DNA from: Celoporthe dispersa
Lineage: Eukaryota > Ascomycota > Sordariomycetes > Diaporthales > Cryphonectriaceae
Length of the DNA: 64,000 nt
Assembly: GCA_016584495.1 (NCBI GenBank)
Contig: WAID01000013.1
Coordinates: 1,736,001 to 1,800,000, forward strand
Direction of reading: 5' to 3'
Below the pieces are notes generated by a model, which was given only the letters and a program-made list of their open reading frames with translations, ran no database searches and was not told the origin of the DNA. Positions 24,263 through 36,800 of this stretch are shown here, one piece after another (within the stretch, counting starts at the first letter, position 1; every line of letters starts with the position of its first letter). The position numbers and the translations under genes were made by a program.

Positions 24263-27200
24263 TCAGTACAGCCGAAAGAACATCTCCGCCCCCTCTCCCA
24301 CGACCGTCCCGTTGCTCGCCACCACCCGCGTGCACTCATACCCGACAAATTGGTCCTCAAGCAGCTCGTTCCTGTAGATATCGCTCCACTCGTGCAGCAC
24401 CGTCCGCGAGAGGTCGTTGGGGATCAGGTCGTACACCTCCTTGGCCAGGAAGGGATCGTCGATATACGTGACGAGCAGCTGCTTCAGGGTCGTGTAGTGG
24501 GTCTCGTCGTCCCTGAGCACGATGCCAGAAGGGTGTACGGGGTCTGCAAGGGCGGCTTGGGTCGGGGTGATGGTCGCCTTGCCCTTGGTGTACTTCTCTG
24601 GGATGGGCCAGCGGTCCCAGCTTGGTTTCTGGGGGTCCTTTTTCTCGGTGGCGGAGGCGGAGGCCTCGCTCGACTTGTCCTTGGGCGTTTTCGAGCGGAG
24701 GGTACGCGGCGTCGTCGTCGTCGGCTGAGGGGAATCCTCTTGCGTTTTCTTGAGGAGGAGCACAAAGCTCAGCGGTGCCATGTCCACATTCTCAGGCTGC
24801 GAGAGCGCAAAGACCAGAGTCTCGGCCAGACGAATCATCCTCTCCCGGTACAAGGGAGGATACAAGAGAGGCCGGGGGAATCCGCTGCCCGGGACTATCA
24901 CCTTGAAGACCATATAGCTCACCCAGACCATGAGCACGCTGGCCTCCTTTACCACCTGAGCCGAGAGCGCGCTGTGCGGGCTGGACCGCAGGATGACGGA
25001 GCCCAAGATGTCCGCTCCATGCTTCATCAGCCCGAGCAGGTCTGCCTGGAGCCCGTTGTGCCCACCGGTGCCGAAGAAGGCGGTGAGGAGCAGGTTGAGA
25101 TCCTTGCTCTTCGCACAGTTGATGGCATCTTTGAAGGTTTCGCGGTCCTCCAGACATGCAAAGACATATGTCGCCTGTCCCTGGTACATTGCGAAATGGA
25201 GGAACGACGGTGGCGTGTCGGCATCTCCGGCGAACAGACGCTGCGAGTGGATATTGGCAAACCAGCCTCGAATGTACCCCGAGCCGGACTCCTCGGATCG
25301 TGTCGTCTCAAGGTCTTTCCGCAGTCCATCCATGAACATGTCCGGCAGCAGGAGCACGTACGGAGACCCGTCGGGCTTTTTGCCTTCGATCTGCATCACG
25401 CCCTGGACCAGAGAGGCGTACTGCCTGCGCCGCTGGGCATCAGCCTTGGGGTCCTCCTGCGTCTTGCAGGCCAGGACGATTTCTGCCAGCCTGAGGCGGG
25501 ACAGCATGTGGAGCGTGGTGAACCTCTTGATCTCCATATCGGGGGTCGTCGTGCTGCCGCTCTCGAGCAGGAACTCGCTTCCTCGTGGCGACCTGAGAAA
25601 CTCCAGCACGGTGCTGTGGGAGAAATGGATCCTGCGGCCAAAGAACTGGTCGCTCTTGCGGGGCTCTCGGTGGTCCCAGTGCAGGTCCAGCAGCCCCATC
25701 GTCATGAACATCAGTGCCTCGTCGACATACTCCTGCTTCTCGAAGATCTCGTCCGCGGTAAAGGGTGCGACTGGCGCGTCGGGGAAATCTGGGTTCTGCA
25801 GGAGCGGCTGGAGCCACGCGAACCACAGAGCATTGGGCCGCTGGAGAAAAGGATTGTGGACGGCGAGGGAGAACATGACGGAGGCGACGGACCGCCAGGT
25901 CGTGGTGAGACGGCTGAGGAGATGTTCATACAGGCCATGTATGTCAGGGAGGACAGTCGTTGACCATCTTGATGAGCCGTCCTGAGGCCAGGGCATCTCG
26001 TAGCATGGCGGGAGTCACACCGCGTACCTTTCCCTCGGCGTTGAACTCCGGGGCCACGAAGCTCTGCAGGACCGTGCGCACCCAGAGGAAGTTGACGCGC
26101 GACTTGCGGACCATCAGCGCGATCAGCTGCTCACCATTAGGGCACATCTTGTCTGTCTCCGTCATGGCGAGGATCTCGACGGCCGCCCAGGCCTTGATGT
26201 CCTCTCTGAGCAGGGCGGTCAGGTGGATGCTGGAATGAGGCAAGGGCCTGCCCAGGAGCTCGTGCAGGGTCCTCGTCGCGCTCGTGCAGATCTTGATACA
26301 CTTGCTCGCGCTGGCCACAAGCTGGAGCGCGTTGGCGAGGTCCGGGACCCGACCAATGACCGTCTCGACATACTCGTCCAGGCCGTCGATGAAGATGCAC
26401 ACGCGAAAGGAGTACAGCTCTCCTCTCGTCAGCTGGCTCCACACGATGGCCAGGTGGTCGTCGCTGACCGTCCAAGGCTCTCCGGTCGATGTTGTGTAGC
26501 GTTCTCGGTTCTCAAACGCCTCAGCCGACGGAGGGAAATAGACCTGCGTCAGGGTTGGGCACTGCCTCAGCACCTCGGCGACCACCGTGCGGCAGAGACC
26601 GATCTGGCACCTCTGGTAGTCGTTGCCGGTACAGGAGAAGTAGTAAGGGGCAATGATGACCTGCTGGTCCCCGGCCCACTTCTGCAGCTCGGCCGCCGCA
26701 CTTGGGTGGTGGGCAATCAGCTTGACGAGGGTCGTCTTGCCACAGCCAGGTGCACTCGAGATGTGTAGCAGACCGCCCTTCTCTCCCGAGAGCCAGGCGC
26801 GCAGCTCCCTCCGAGCCCTATACCGGGCAGTTCCCTGGTCTGTGACGAGGCCGTCGGCGTCGACGGGCTCTTCAAAGAGCCACTGGTACGTGGTGTCGGC
26901 AGCGTCCTCGATCCAGTCCTCGGGGTCGTCCTGCAGGGGGTGCATCACGGCGAGCAGGACCTCGAGCTCCCAGGGCGCGTCCCGCATCACATCCTCCAGC
27001 TGGCCCAGGAACTCGAGGATATCCTGCGACTTGAGGAAGGCATCTGACTTGAGGGGATTCCTGACGGTGGACTCAGTCGAGGAAGGACCTGCCGCGCCTG
27101 TCTTGGAACCCTGGCCTTGACGCTTCTGCCGTTTCTTGTTGTTGGGCCGCCCCTTCTGGTGACCCTTCTGCTGGCCAGAGGCACCTGTAGGGGCGAACTG

Positions 27201-27899
27201 TGGCTGGTCGGTGGAGGGCGCCGTCTGCTCCGCCGTCTCATCGTAGGGTAAGCCTAGGTGCATGCGGATGGCGTCGACCGCCTGGCAGATGTCCTCGGCC
27301 CTGCGCGAGCCGGCAGCCTCGGCGTCCTCCTTGATCTGGTTGAGTGTCTTGACAGCTGGCCAGTCGTCAGACCTGCAGCAGGAAGGAAAACCTGGTGTCA
27401 GCAAAAGCGCGTGTGCCTCTGACGATGACTGATTGATTGCTCATCAAGAGATACGTGATTCCTGTCCCACACAAGGGAGGAGCGACACTTACTGCCAAGC
27501 CGTGGCCATCCAGGCGTTGAGGTCGCCAGCAAGGTTGATGACATCCTCCGTAAACGACTTGCTCTCCGCCTTCTCCAGCAGGAAGGCTCTGTCCCAGCCT
27601 GGCGTGCCAGGCTTCTCCTCGTCGAACGGTCGCTTCAAGGCGGAGGCCAGCTGCACCGCCCTCTTCTCGATCTCGCCCAGGCCCTTGCTCACGTCGTTGG
27701 AAGGAGCCGGTTGGGCGCCCTTGTTCTTGACGTCCTCGAGGAACTGGCCCAGCTCCTCGCTGGCCTCCTGTCTGGTGTATCGAAGGTCCTTGGGGACCTC
27801 GCCGCCGACGAGCTTCTGGGAGACGGCAGCTGCGAGCTCGAGGAACTCTGTGATGTCGATGGCCGTCGACAGGTCGGCGCGGCCGTCGTCGGTGGCCAT
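24263..27899 (-). CDS. NACHT-domain STAND protein (fungal NLR-like), one apparent frameshift
   Basis: A signal-transduction NTPase of about 1,171 residues, of the kind used in fungal non-self recognition and programmed cell death. Exons are 27899-27493 and 27372-24263. The first 136 residues form an acidic, helical N-terminal region unlike HET, HeLo or patatin domains I know. A Lys/Gln/Gly-rich linker follows (about 205-225). The NACHT core has P-loop SSAPGCGKTTLVKLI near 342-355, Walker B CIFIDGLDEY near 461-470, a sensor-like KICTSATR and the LFLWVR-like box NFLWVRTVLQSF. After it comes the helical domain often seen in these proteins (DIHGLYEHLLSRL, then HFSHSTVLEFL). No WD40, ankyrin or TPR repeats are visible in the C-terminus, which ends FFRLY. 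The frame breaks at a GGG run (25947-25949 on +); removing one base joins DCPP to DIHGLYEH. The ligand is unknown. Confidence 0.8.
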
Positions 27900-29110
27900 C
27901 TCGAATGCTGGTGTACGGTGGAACTACGAGAGAGGGTGGTGATGCCGTGAGAAGAAGGGTGTCAAGAAGGTCTACAAGATGGGAAGGCACCGAGATTGTT
28001 TCCTTTTGGGAAGGAGAGGGAGAAAAGCCTGGAGGAGAAAAAAGAAAAGATGTATCTGTTTGTTTGTGTCCAGAGACAGGGAGAGGGGGGACCAGGTTGC
28101 AAAGGTATTGTTATTTGAGAGAGAGAGGGAGGGAGGGAGAAGAAGGGCGTACGAGTGGGAGAAGAAAGCTGCTTGTGCTGATGCCCACTCCCCCCTACTG
28201 TCGTTACGATGAGAACCTCATGAGAGGGGTGCAGATCGCGTGGCAGGGGATCCTCGTAGTCACGACCTTGTTTTGTCTCGACGAATGTTTTTCGTGGGAC
28301 TCTACACCTGAGCTTCGTGCTGTACTCGGTAAAGGATCTATGTGCTCAGGCTGATGAAGCCTGTTTGGATGGATGTCTGGGGTTCCCATGAAAGAGGATC
28401 ACTGTAGCAGTGCTATACAATGAGAGTGAGTATAACAAGGACTAAGCACATCTCTATATGTGTCCGCCAGGGAGGAATACTGGCTGATGCTAATGGTAAT
28501 AGAGTAAGTCCAACACAGGGCCTGACATCAGGTCAAGTGCCAAAGAACTAACTCTGATAATGACTCCTTGTGAGCAGCAACTAAGCTACAGCTTGACCTA
28601 CACACACACCCAAGCAGGTAACATGTATTGGCTGTGACCCGGATGACAATGGCTGTGCTCTTTGTCTACTGGAGTCGGAAGAATTGTTTGCATGGTAGAC
28701 AGGCATGTTTGCGATAGACACTAGAGGAAACATCAGATAATTAGAGAGAGCTTCAACACAGACTGCTCAAGATGGTGCATCAATGAAATGAATTTCTCAA
28801 ATCAGATTGTCACTCCGTCTTTGTCTATGCCCGCTTTTCTATCCCAGATACAGTCTATGAGGGGGGTATTATGTACTACCAGAGATTAATTTCCAAACTC
28901 ATCGTTTAATCACATACTAAGGAGGCACTCTTGGAGTTTTCCTCTCCTTTTCATGACCAACCCCAAAACCACCCTTGATTACCATTTACAAGAACGGAAA
29001 CGCCCGTGGTTCACCGCCACATGGCCGCCACAGCCGGCCCCCTCTCCAGCTGAAGAAGAGTTGGATCACTAGGGAGAGTGTTGGTGACTCGTGGTCTGAG
29101 GGGCGACCGT
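27900..29110. other. Intergenic region between the NACHT gene and the ABC transporter
   Basis: About 1.2 kb. 27900-28200 is the purine-rich promoter and leader of the leftward NACHT gene. 28350-29070 is lower in GC with scattered stops in all frames and nothing recognisable, and includes the 3' flank of the ABC transporter. Confidence 0.5.
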
Positions 29111-32100
29111 CTACCGCTTGTTGTAGTTGAGGAAACGGCTCTGCATCACATCAAAAGAGTTAGCAACAAAATCCCGACCAAACCCCTTGTGACCGGAGAG
29201 ACCCAAACTTACCGCCAGCACCAGAATACACAAATTGCTTCCCAAGAAAGCAATAAAGATGCCCATGTCCCGCCACCTGTTCTCAAAACTCATCCCCAGT
29301 GCCTCATAGTACTGGTCCCCGTCCTTATACGCACAGTACCCACAGTCGCTCGTCGAGTTGTCCACGATATACCCGATGCCGCCTGCGTTGAAGTAGTCCT
29401 GCATGTACTCGCCACACGTCTGCCCCTTGGGGCTCGTAAAGGTGTTGAGCTCGCTCTCGCTGCAGCGCACGGGCAGGCCGTGCAGGGCGGTGGTGACCAT
29501 GCCGCTGATGAGTCGGGTAAAAGGGTCGAGCTGGTACATCCAGGCGTGCCAGAAGCGGGGCATCTGAGGGGCGGGGATGGTGACGCCGCAGAAGATGCTA
29601 AAGGTGATGGTGAGGAAGGGGTCGAACTGGGACGAGACGAAGAGGGACGGGGTCAGGGCGGCGAGGCACTGGCCCAGGGTGACGGAGAAGAGCTCGGTGA
29701 CGAGGACGATGAGGAACTGGTAGCCCGCGCGGCTGGACTCGGTCTGGAACCCGGGCATGTAGTAGAGAGGCAGGAAGAAGCACACGGCGCACAGGATGCT
29801 GTAGGGCATCTCGGCCACCACCATGGAGCTGACAAAGGTGAAGGGCGAGTACATCTTTGAGGATTGCTCGCGGAAGAAGATGGAGCGCTTGAAGTGGTAC
29901 ATGACCTCCACCTGCGAGATGATGAGGGCGGGGAGCACGGTGACCTGAAACGTCACGAAGATCTTGTACTGCAGCGATGCGCGGCTGTTGTCGAGGTTGA
30001 GAAACGTGAGGCCCGTGATGAGGGCGATGACCAGGTGGTTGAAAAGGCGCGTGAACAGGTAGTTGGGCGAGCGCCAGTAGGACAGGTTGGTCCGCCTGAC
30101 GACGACCTTGAGCTGGTGCATGAGCGGAGAGGCGTACTCGCGCTCCAGCGAGCTGTCGCCCTCGCCGCCGTCTGACTTGCGCGCCTCCTTGAGCTGCGAG
30201 ATGGTGTCCTTGACGTTGGCCAGCTCCGAGCTGTCCTCCCAGATGTCGGCCCAGTCACGGTTGCCGATACGAGGGCTGGAGCCCGCACCGATCGCCTCGA
30301 GCATAAATTCAGCAACGTTGTCGGTCTCTCCAGCCGCGGCCCCGTGTCGCTTCAGGTAGTCACGAAGAATACAGGCGTCTTTACCGATGTCGCCAAAATA
30401 GACGCAGCGGCCACCGGATTTCAGGAGCAGGAGACGGTCGAAGTTTTCGAAAAGTGCGGCGTTCTGATGGGTTGATGATGTTAGTATCCTTTGCAACAGC
30501 CTACGAAAAGGAGGAGGCGGGGGGAAGGACAGAACATACCGGCTGGTGGATAGTGCACAGGATAGCCTGTCCGGCCCTGGCGAGCTTCTGCAGGAATCGA
30601 ACAATGTTATACGCGCTCTGACTGTCCAGGCCACTCGTCGGCTCGTCCAGGAAGAGCAGCAGCTGTGGCTTCGCGGCAAGCTCCACGCCAATAGTGACCC
30701 TCTTGCGCTGCTCAACGGTGAGGCCGGCCTCAGGCGATCCAATGATGGCGTCCGCGATGCTTTCCATCTCAAGCAGTGCAATGACCTCCTCGACATAGGC
30801 GTACTTCTCCGCCTGGGGCGTCTCAATAGGCTGGCGGAGGTCTGCGGAAAACCTGAGGGCCTCGCGGACGGTCTGCGACGGGTCGTGCATATCAAGCTGC
30901 TCCGCATAGGACGTGGACCGCTGGAACTCCTTGCCCGGCTTGACACCATCGACCAGGATATCGCCATGAATCACACCAATGTTCTTGCGGCCGGCGAGCA
31001 CGTCGAGCAGGGTCGTCTTGCCTGTAGGATTAGGTTAGGGTCAGGATCAAGTCATCGCCAACATTTACCTCAGTGGTACAGTAGCTTAGATGTTGGGGTT
31101 GGGGGTTGGGGGTTTCGAACCTGCTCCCGAGGAGCCCATCAAGGCGGTCAACTCGCCGGGCTTGACATATCCGTAGACGCTGTTCAGGGAGACGTCGCGT
31201 ACCACCAGGCACGGGCACGTCGTATTGCAGATTCTCCCAGGTGAGCACGGATTTCGAGTCGATCTTCATCTCGCCACCAACGTCGCCGGTAGTGTTGTTC
31301 TTGCGGCGCTCGTCACGGTGCTTGATGAGGGCCTCGTTGAGGGCCTTGCGCTCCGAGTTGGGCTTCGAGTAGATGCGGGCCGAGTTGCCGGCCATTCCGA
31401 ACTTGATGAGCTCGCCCAGGGCGACGTTGAGACAGAGGAACGCCGCGATCAGCGCGATGATGATGCCCCAGTTTCTCCACAGGTCCTTTGGGTTGTAGGA
31501 GTAGCCGTCCACGAGGTAGTCTGTGCCCGAGATCTGGTTCGTTCCCATCCTGGAGCCGGCGAGCGTGCAGACCTGGTGATCGATGTTGTCGTAGCCGGGG
31601 CCGGCCGGGACGAGCTGGCTGTCTGTGCAGGTCATCTCGATTCGGCCGAATTCGTTCTCCATCATGGCGCTGAACGCGAGGGCCAGGGCGTTGATCCAGT
31701 AGATCCAGCGCAGCCACACCTTTTCGGACTGGTACTGGATGAGATAACCTGACGTGGTCACAAAGAACGTGATGATGACGACTGCAAACTTGATGGCATA
31801 ATCGAAGTCGGGGCTGATGCAGCCGAGGATACGGAAGAACAGTGTCATGGCGATGTTGCCGGACAGGATCATGAGGTAGAACGTGAAGAAGGCCCCAGCG
31901 CTCCTGTAGAGATTCGCCATAAAGTACACAATAATCGAGAAGATCATGATCTGGGATGCCGCAAAGGCCTGGTCGACGATGATCTGCGCGATCCATAACG
32001 CCGATGGGCGGTGGAAGGCATATGCCTTGTGCTTGTTGACGACTGCCCGGCCCGTCATGACGCCCGCGAGTTCCGAGAAGGCCTGGAAGGCGTTAAACAA

Positions 32101-33875
32101 GAGGGCGATGAACATGACACCGCCCTTGCTGAAGGCGCTCGAGGAGGTGTCGCCGAGGTCGAGATACAGGGTGCCGAGGACAACAGCAATGATGATGCTC
32201 CGGACCCATCCGAGGGTGAGGGCCAGCCTGTCCTGCATCTTGAGCACAAACTGCCGCTTCATCAGAGCCCAGACCTGCTGGTGGAAACCGACAGCATAGA
32301 CAGAGCGCTTGGCGCCCGTCCGCTTGCTCTCCCTGACAGCCACGCGGAAGTTCTCGTACTGCTCCGTCTCCTCCTTGAGATGCGTCTTGTAAGAGTTCAT
32401 CTCGGCGTCGAGGTCTTTCGCGATAGCAGACGCCTTGAAAGCGGCGGCCAGCGTCTCCGAGTCGTGGGGGGCATTCTCGGAGGAGTAGCCCTTGGCATAT
32501 TCGCGCTCGAACTCATCTGTACATCCTGTGACATAATCAGGCGTGGTCTGACGCGGACGGGGTGTAAAGCCGAGTCCCTCGAAGTAGGCCCGAGCCTTGT
32601 CTGTAGGCCCAAAGTAGACCTGCCTTCCGCCGTCGATGACCATGACCTTGTCGAACTCGCGGTAGATGTTCTCGGAGGCCTGGTAGAGGGGAGACAAAGG
32701 TGGTCGTCCGGTACAGATCAGTCTGGATGCGGAGCGACTTGACAAAGTCCAGCGCAGTGGACGCATCCAGGCCGCGGGTGGAATTGTCCCAGGACAGGAT
32801 GCAGGCGTTGGTGGTCAGCATCTCGGCGATGGAGACCCGCTTGCGCTCTCCGCCCGAGACACCTCGGACAAAGTGCCCACCGACCACGGTGTTGCGGGTG
32901 TGCTCGATGTTGAACATCTTGAGCAGCATGGTGATGACCTGCCTCTTGAACTCAGGCTTGGTCAGGCCCGCAGGCAGCTTCTTGGGCGTCTTGGTGTCCA
33001 GGGCAAACCCCAAGGTCTGCTCGACGGTGAGGGTCGCGTGGTGAAGGTCGTCCTCGGCGTTGTAGACCGCCTCCCCCCGGTACTGATCAAACTCCTTGGC
33101 CGTGTATGGGCCGTACAGCACGTCGCCCGTGACACTGGTGTAGCCGTAGCGCTGGTTTGCGATCGTCTTCAGGAAGGTCGTGCAGCCGGACCCAGGACGG
33201 CCCAGAACCAGGACCATCTCGCCGGGCTGGCACACGCCGCGAAAATCATCCAGCAGCGTGGCCTCGGTGCCCTTCTTTCCCAGGCCCAGCATCCTGATCA
33301 CGGGCGTGATGACGTCGAAGAAGTCGATGAAGGCGTTGGGGAACGTCTTGACGTAGTTCTCAAAGCCACCTGCGCCCTTGACGGTCAGGTCCTCCCAGAT
33401 GACGCCAATATGCTTGGGGCGGATCCCTGCCTGCTGCTCGGCGTCCAGTCCCGTCCGCAGCGCGCCCTCCAGGTCGAACTGCTCCTCCTCTCCCTCCTCT
33501 CCAGAGAGCCTCGTGCCCGACTCGGCCAGGGCCACATCTTCCTTCTTCTGGTGGGCATCCCTGTGGCCTCCCCGGCGCTGGGTGTCGTGGCTCGTCCTCG
33601 AGGCCCTGGACACGCTCGAGAATTTCCTGCTCAGCTGTTGGAAGTCGTCTCGTGCCTGCTCCACCGAGACGCCTGACTTGGTGCGCGTCAGGCCCAGGGG
33701 ATTGTTCTGTCGGGCCTCCTCCAGCTCCTCCTCGGGGCTGCGCGCGGTGCTGTCGCCGCTGGAGCTCGAGGTGGCCGTCACCGGGGGCAGCTGCTCAATC
33801 TCCCCTGTCGTCGTGGCCGAACTGGTGCTCCTGGCCTTGGTTGTCCAGCTCGGCCTTTTCGATATCCTTGTCCAT
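29111..33875 (-). CDS. PDR-type (ABCG) multidrug efflux transporter, three apparent frameshifts
   Basis: A full-size plasma-membrane drug or toxin efflux pump, about 1,504 residues, order NBD1-TMD1-NBD2-TMD2. Exons are 33875-31121, 31021-30540, 30463-29213 and 29140-29111. NBD1 has the fungal degenerate Walker A GRPGSGCTTFLK, signature VSGGERKRVSIAE and Walker B-like WDNSTRGLDAST. NBD2 has canonical GSSGAGKTTLLDVLAGRK, degenerate signature LTVEQRKRVTIG and FLDEPTSGLDSQ. Both membrane domains end with the expected Cys-containing extracellular loop (HGLPVRCSESEL; CGEYMQDYF). Single extra bases in C/G runs at 33802-33805, 32688-32691 and 31187-31189 break the frame; removing them restores MDKDIEKAEL to IEQLPPV, TTFVSLYQASENIY and GTRRLLNSVYGYVKPGE. 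The start at 33875 is the first ATG. The last intron (72 bp) has no stop and keeps frame if retained. Closest in style to AtrB/BcatrB-like pumps, usually under zinc-cluster regulators. Confidence 0.9.
31095..31112 (+). other. Telomere-like G-tract in an ABC transporter intron
   Basis: TTGGGGTTGGGGGTTGGGGG-type sequence on the + strand lies within the first intron (31022-31120) of the leftward ABC gene, just inside its donor site. The transcript carries the C-rich strand. Confidence 0.7.
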
Positions 33876-36800
33876 TGCTACCTCCTCCTGGTAGAAAACC
33901 CTTCCTCAGACTCTGGAGTTTGGTGTTGTCGTAGACAGGAAAAAGAGTGGTGTAAAAAAGTGCCGAGAGAGCACTGTGGGTGCGGGAGGTGCGAGTCGGC
34001 CCGAGTCAGTTGGATGATGAATACGAGAAAGACCAAAATTGATACTCGTAAAAAAAAATATTTAAAAACAACAGCAATTGTTACTCGATTCCACCATGGG
34101 CGAAGAAATATGGAGGGTAGAAGAGTATGACAGCAGGAGATGGAAAATGAATTACGATTGTGTATGAAAGCAAAGACTAATGGACGAGCTGGCGAAACAG
34201 AGGCTGAAGCGTTATGCAACCACCCACAAGGACGATGGAGGAAGCCCACGATCACACCCGAGGTCAAAGGCGCGATGAAATAATCTTGAAGCCCTACTAG
34301 AGGCAAACGAAAGCCTTGGCCAGGAACCAAACAAGAAAAGAGGGCAGGCTATCTGGATTGTATGTTTAGGCGAGGGGAAGAGGCGACCGAATTCCTCTTG
34401 TAAGGAAAGCCTTAAAAGGGGGGGGAGGGGAGAGGGAGGGAGCAGACGAAACTAACAAAAAAAAAAAGACAATAGAAAAAAAAAAGGGCGAGCATGGGAA
34501 GTATAGACAAACATGCAGTGCAAGGATGTATAGTTCACAAAGTAGGAATTGAAGGACCAAAGAGCCCAACCAACGGTGAAGGTGCCGAATATCAACCGCA
34601 GGCCGAGTGCGGTCTAGCATCCGCTGCGGAACGGGGCCCGGCATTACAAATCGCCTCCCTCTCTCTCTCTCCTCCTCCTCCTCCTTCTTCCTTCTCTCCG
34701 CACCACAAACCCCAGTCCTTTTTCTTGCAAGCTTTTCCTACCATAGTATACATGTACAATGGTAAAAATGAAGGGGAAAAAAAGGGGGGCGGAGCCATAA
34801 GAACAAGGCTTCTATGTACTACAGATCCCAGGCACATCGGACCAGCACAGCCGCTCGCTGCAGCATCCCCCAAAGGCGGACCAAAACATGTCCGCCGCTT
34901 TTTGAGGCGGGTCGGGCTAGAGAGGGGTATCCACATCAGGGAAGAGAGGGAGAAAAAAAAAGAAGGAAAAAAAAAAACCAACCGCACGCTCCCCTGAATC
35001 TACCGCCTGGTATGGGAAGCTCAACTCACACTATCAGTGAAGGGCCCTCGCCGTATTGTACCGGTCGAGACCCACTGCTGAGGGAACACGTAATTTGCGG
35101 CATCTGCAGTGGAACACACACAGATAGCTAAAACCCGCAAGACACAACAAGGCTTGCAACGCAAGCGTGGTGGACTGGACGGACGGGCCGACCAGTAGAA
35201 CAACATGTTGGACACACGGTAAGGTGGGGGCCTGGAAAGGTTATGTTGTGGGTATGATGACTCTTCCGGCGTATGTACATTCCCAAACCAATGCAGTAAG
35301 ACATCCATCTCAGGGTCAGATGAGAAAAGAATTGGTCACTTGTTATCCAGTATGATCAAAGATGAGCACAGATGTTGGGCTGTCGTCCGCCTCCTATGTA
35401 CCCATATTCCGTGCGATCTCCATACATACATACCACCCTCTCTTCGTCCGTGTGCCACTATTCACCTCTCAAGCACAGACTACAGCACCGGTCGGTGTAC
35501 AGTATGCGGTTCAATCCCCTCCCCCCCCCCCAAAGGTTTGTGTCCAGGTGGATCGCAGCGGGTTCAGTCAGCACGGGAAGAACATCTCTTTCTAGAACCC
35601 GAGGTTACCCCACCCTTTCTTTGCGTCTGTGTTGTGATACTATAGTACTTTGTACTATGGTCCAATAGTAGGAGATCCGTGATGCATGTTCGAGCATTTG
35701 AAAGGGCAGCCCTCCGTCCCCTCCCGTTCTAGTCTACTACTATGAACACTAAATCTGGTGGTGGTGGCGGCCGTTGGGTGGGTAGCAAGATCGGCACCTA
35801 ACTTTCGGTGAGGACTCATCATGCTCCCTGGCAGGCATGTTCACCCGAAACGCCTATTCGTCTAATGTCTCTTTTTTTTCTTCTCTCTCCTGTGGTACAA
35901 GCCATGCATTGGGCCACGGTTTCCTGCTTAAGTAGCCAATGCTACCATGTCATCCTCGACACATGTCAACGCGCGCGACAAGATAGCACTTGCAAGATAT
36001 CCTACCCTACCTCTGTAGTCGAGGTGAGCCAAAATGTACGGCACCCATGGCGGCCAACGAGAGGCGCCCTTCTTCTGTACGGGGATCCAGAGAAACCTCA
36101 AACCTCGGAGTTCCATAACCGCGGAGATAGGCATATAACCAGTATCTTATCTCCTGCGCCCTGTGCTTGACAAAAATCCCGGGAATAAAATGCAACTTCA
36201 AAAAAGAAAGACGAAGAAAAAAAAACAAAGGAAAAAAGAAAGGAAAAGAAAAAAAGAGAAAAATAATTTAGCACTGGGGCTGGAGGCTGCTTGTACTTCA
36301 AAATGACGGCGCGCACAAAAGATGTTTATTTTGTGGCAGCGAAGCAAAAACCCGAACTTTACCCAGCCACACCACACTTGATTTATACACCCTATCATTT
36401 GTGACGAAGGGTGTCTATGACGGGGACGACTCACAGCTGCAGCCAGCCATCCCTCATCCAACTACTGCAAGTTCGACTGCAAGTCAGAAATGAACTGTCT
36501 CGTCTCGTGTCTGCAAAGGAAATCGCATATTCACCCACTTCCCGCTCGGATGTTTCAACCCAAGGCGCAGCCTAAGGCCCCACCTCGTCTCTCTGGAGTT
36601 TAGGCTGGGAGATGACTCGTGCTGTCTGTCTGTCGCCCCCGATAGCTGTCCGAGACCCTCGATACCCTGGGGCGGACTCCTGCCATAGTACATCAGTACC
36701 AGATACCAAAGCAGCTACGAGGACAATGGGAAAAGGCCGTGAATCCGCCTCGAATCGAATCCCGGGAGCTAGACTAGAAGTAGGCAGGCAATGTTCCCCC

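Noticed and set aside
24350..25963. 537-codon + strand frame opposite the NACHT gene
   Set aside because: Antisense shadow of a well-supported protein; no family features.
35642..35658. Perfect 7-bp hairpin as a terminator or MITE end
   Set aside because: Too short, no second copy seen, no neighbouring gene end.
36738..36780. tRNA T-loop-like TCGAATCC sequence
   Set aside because: No matching acceptor stem, D-arm or anticodon arm at the right spacing.
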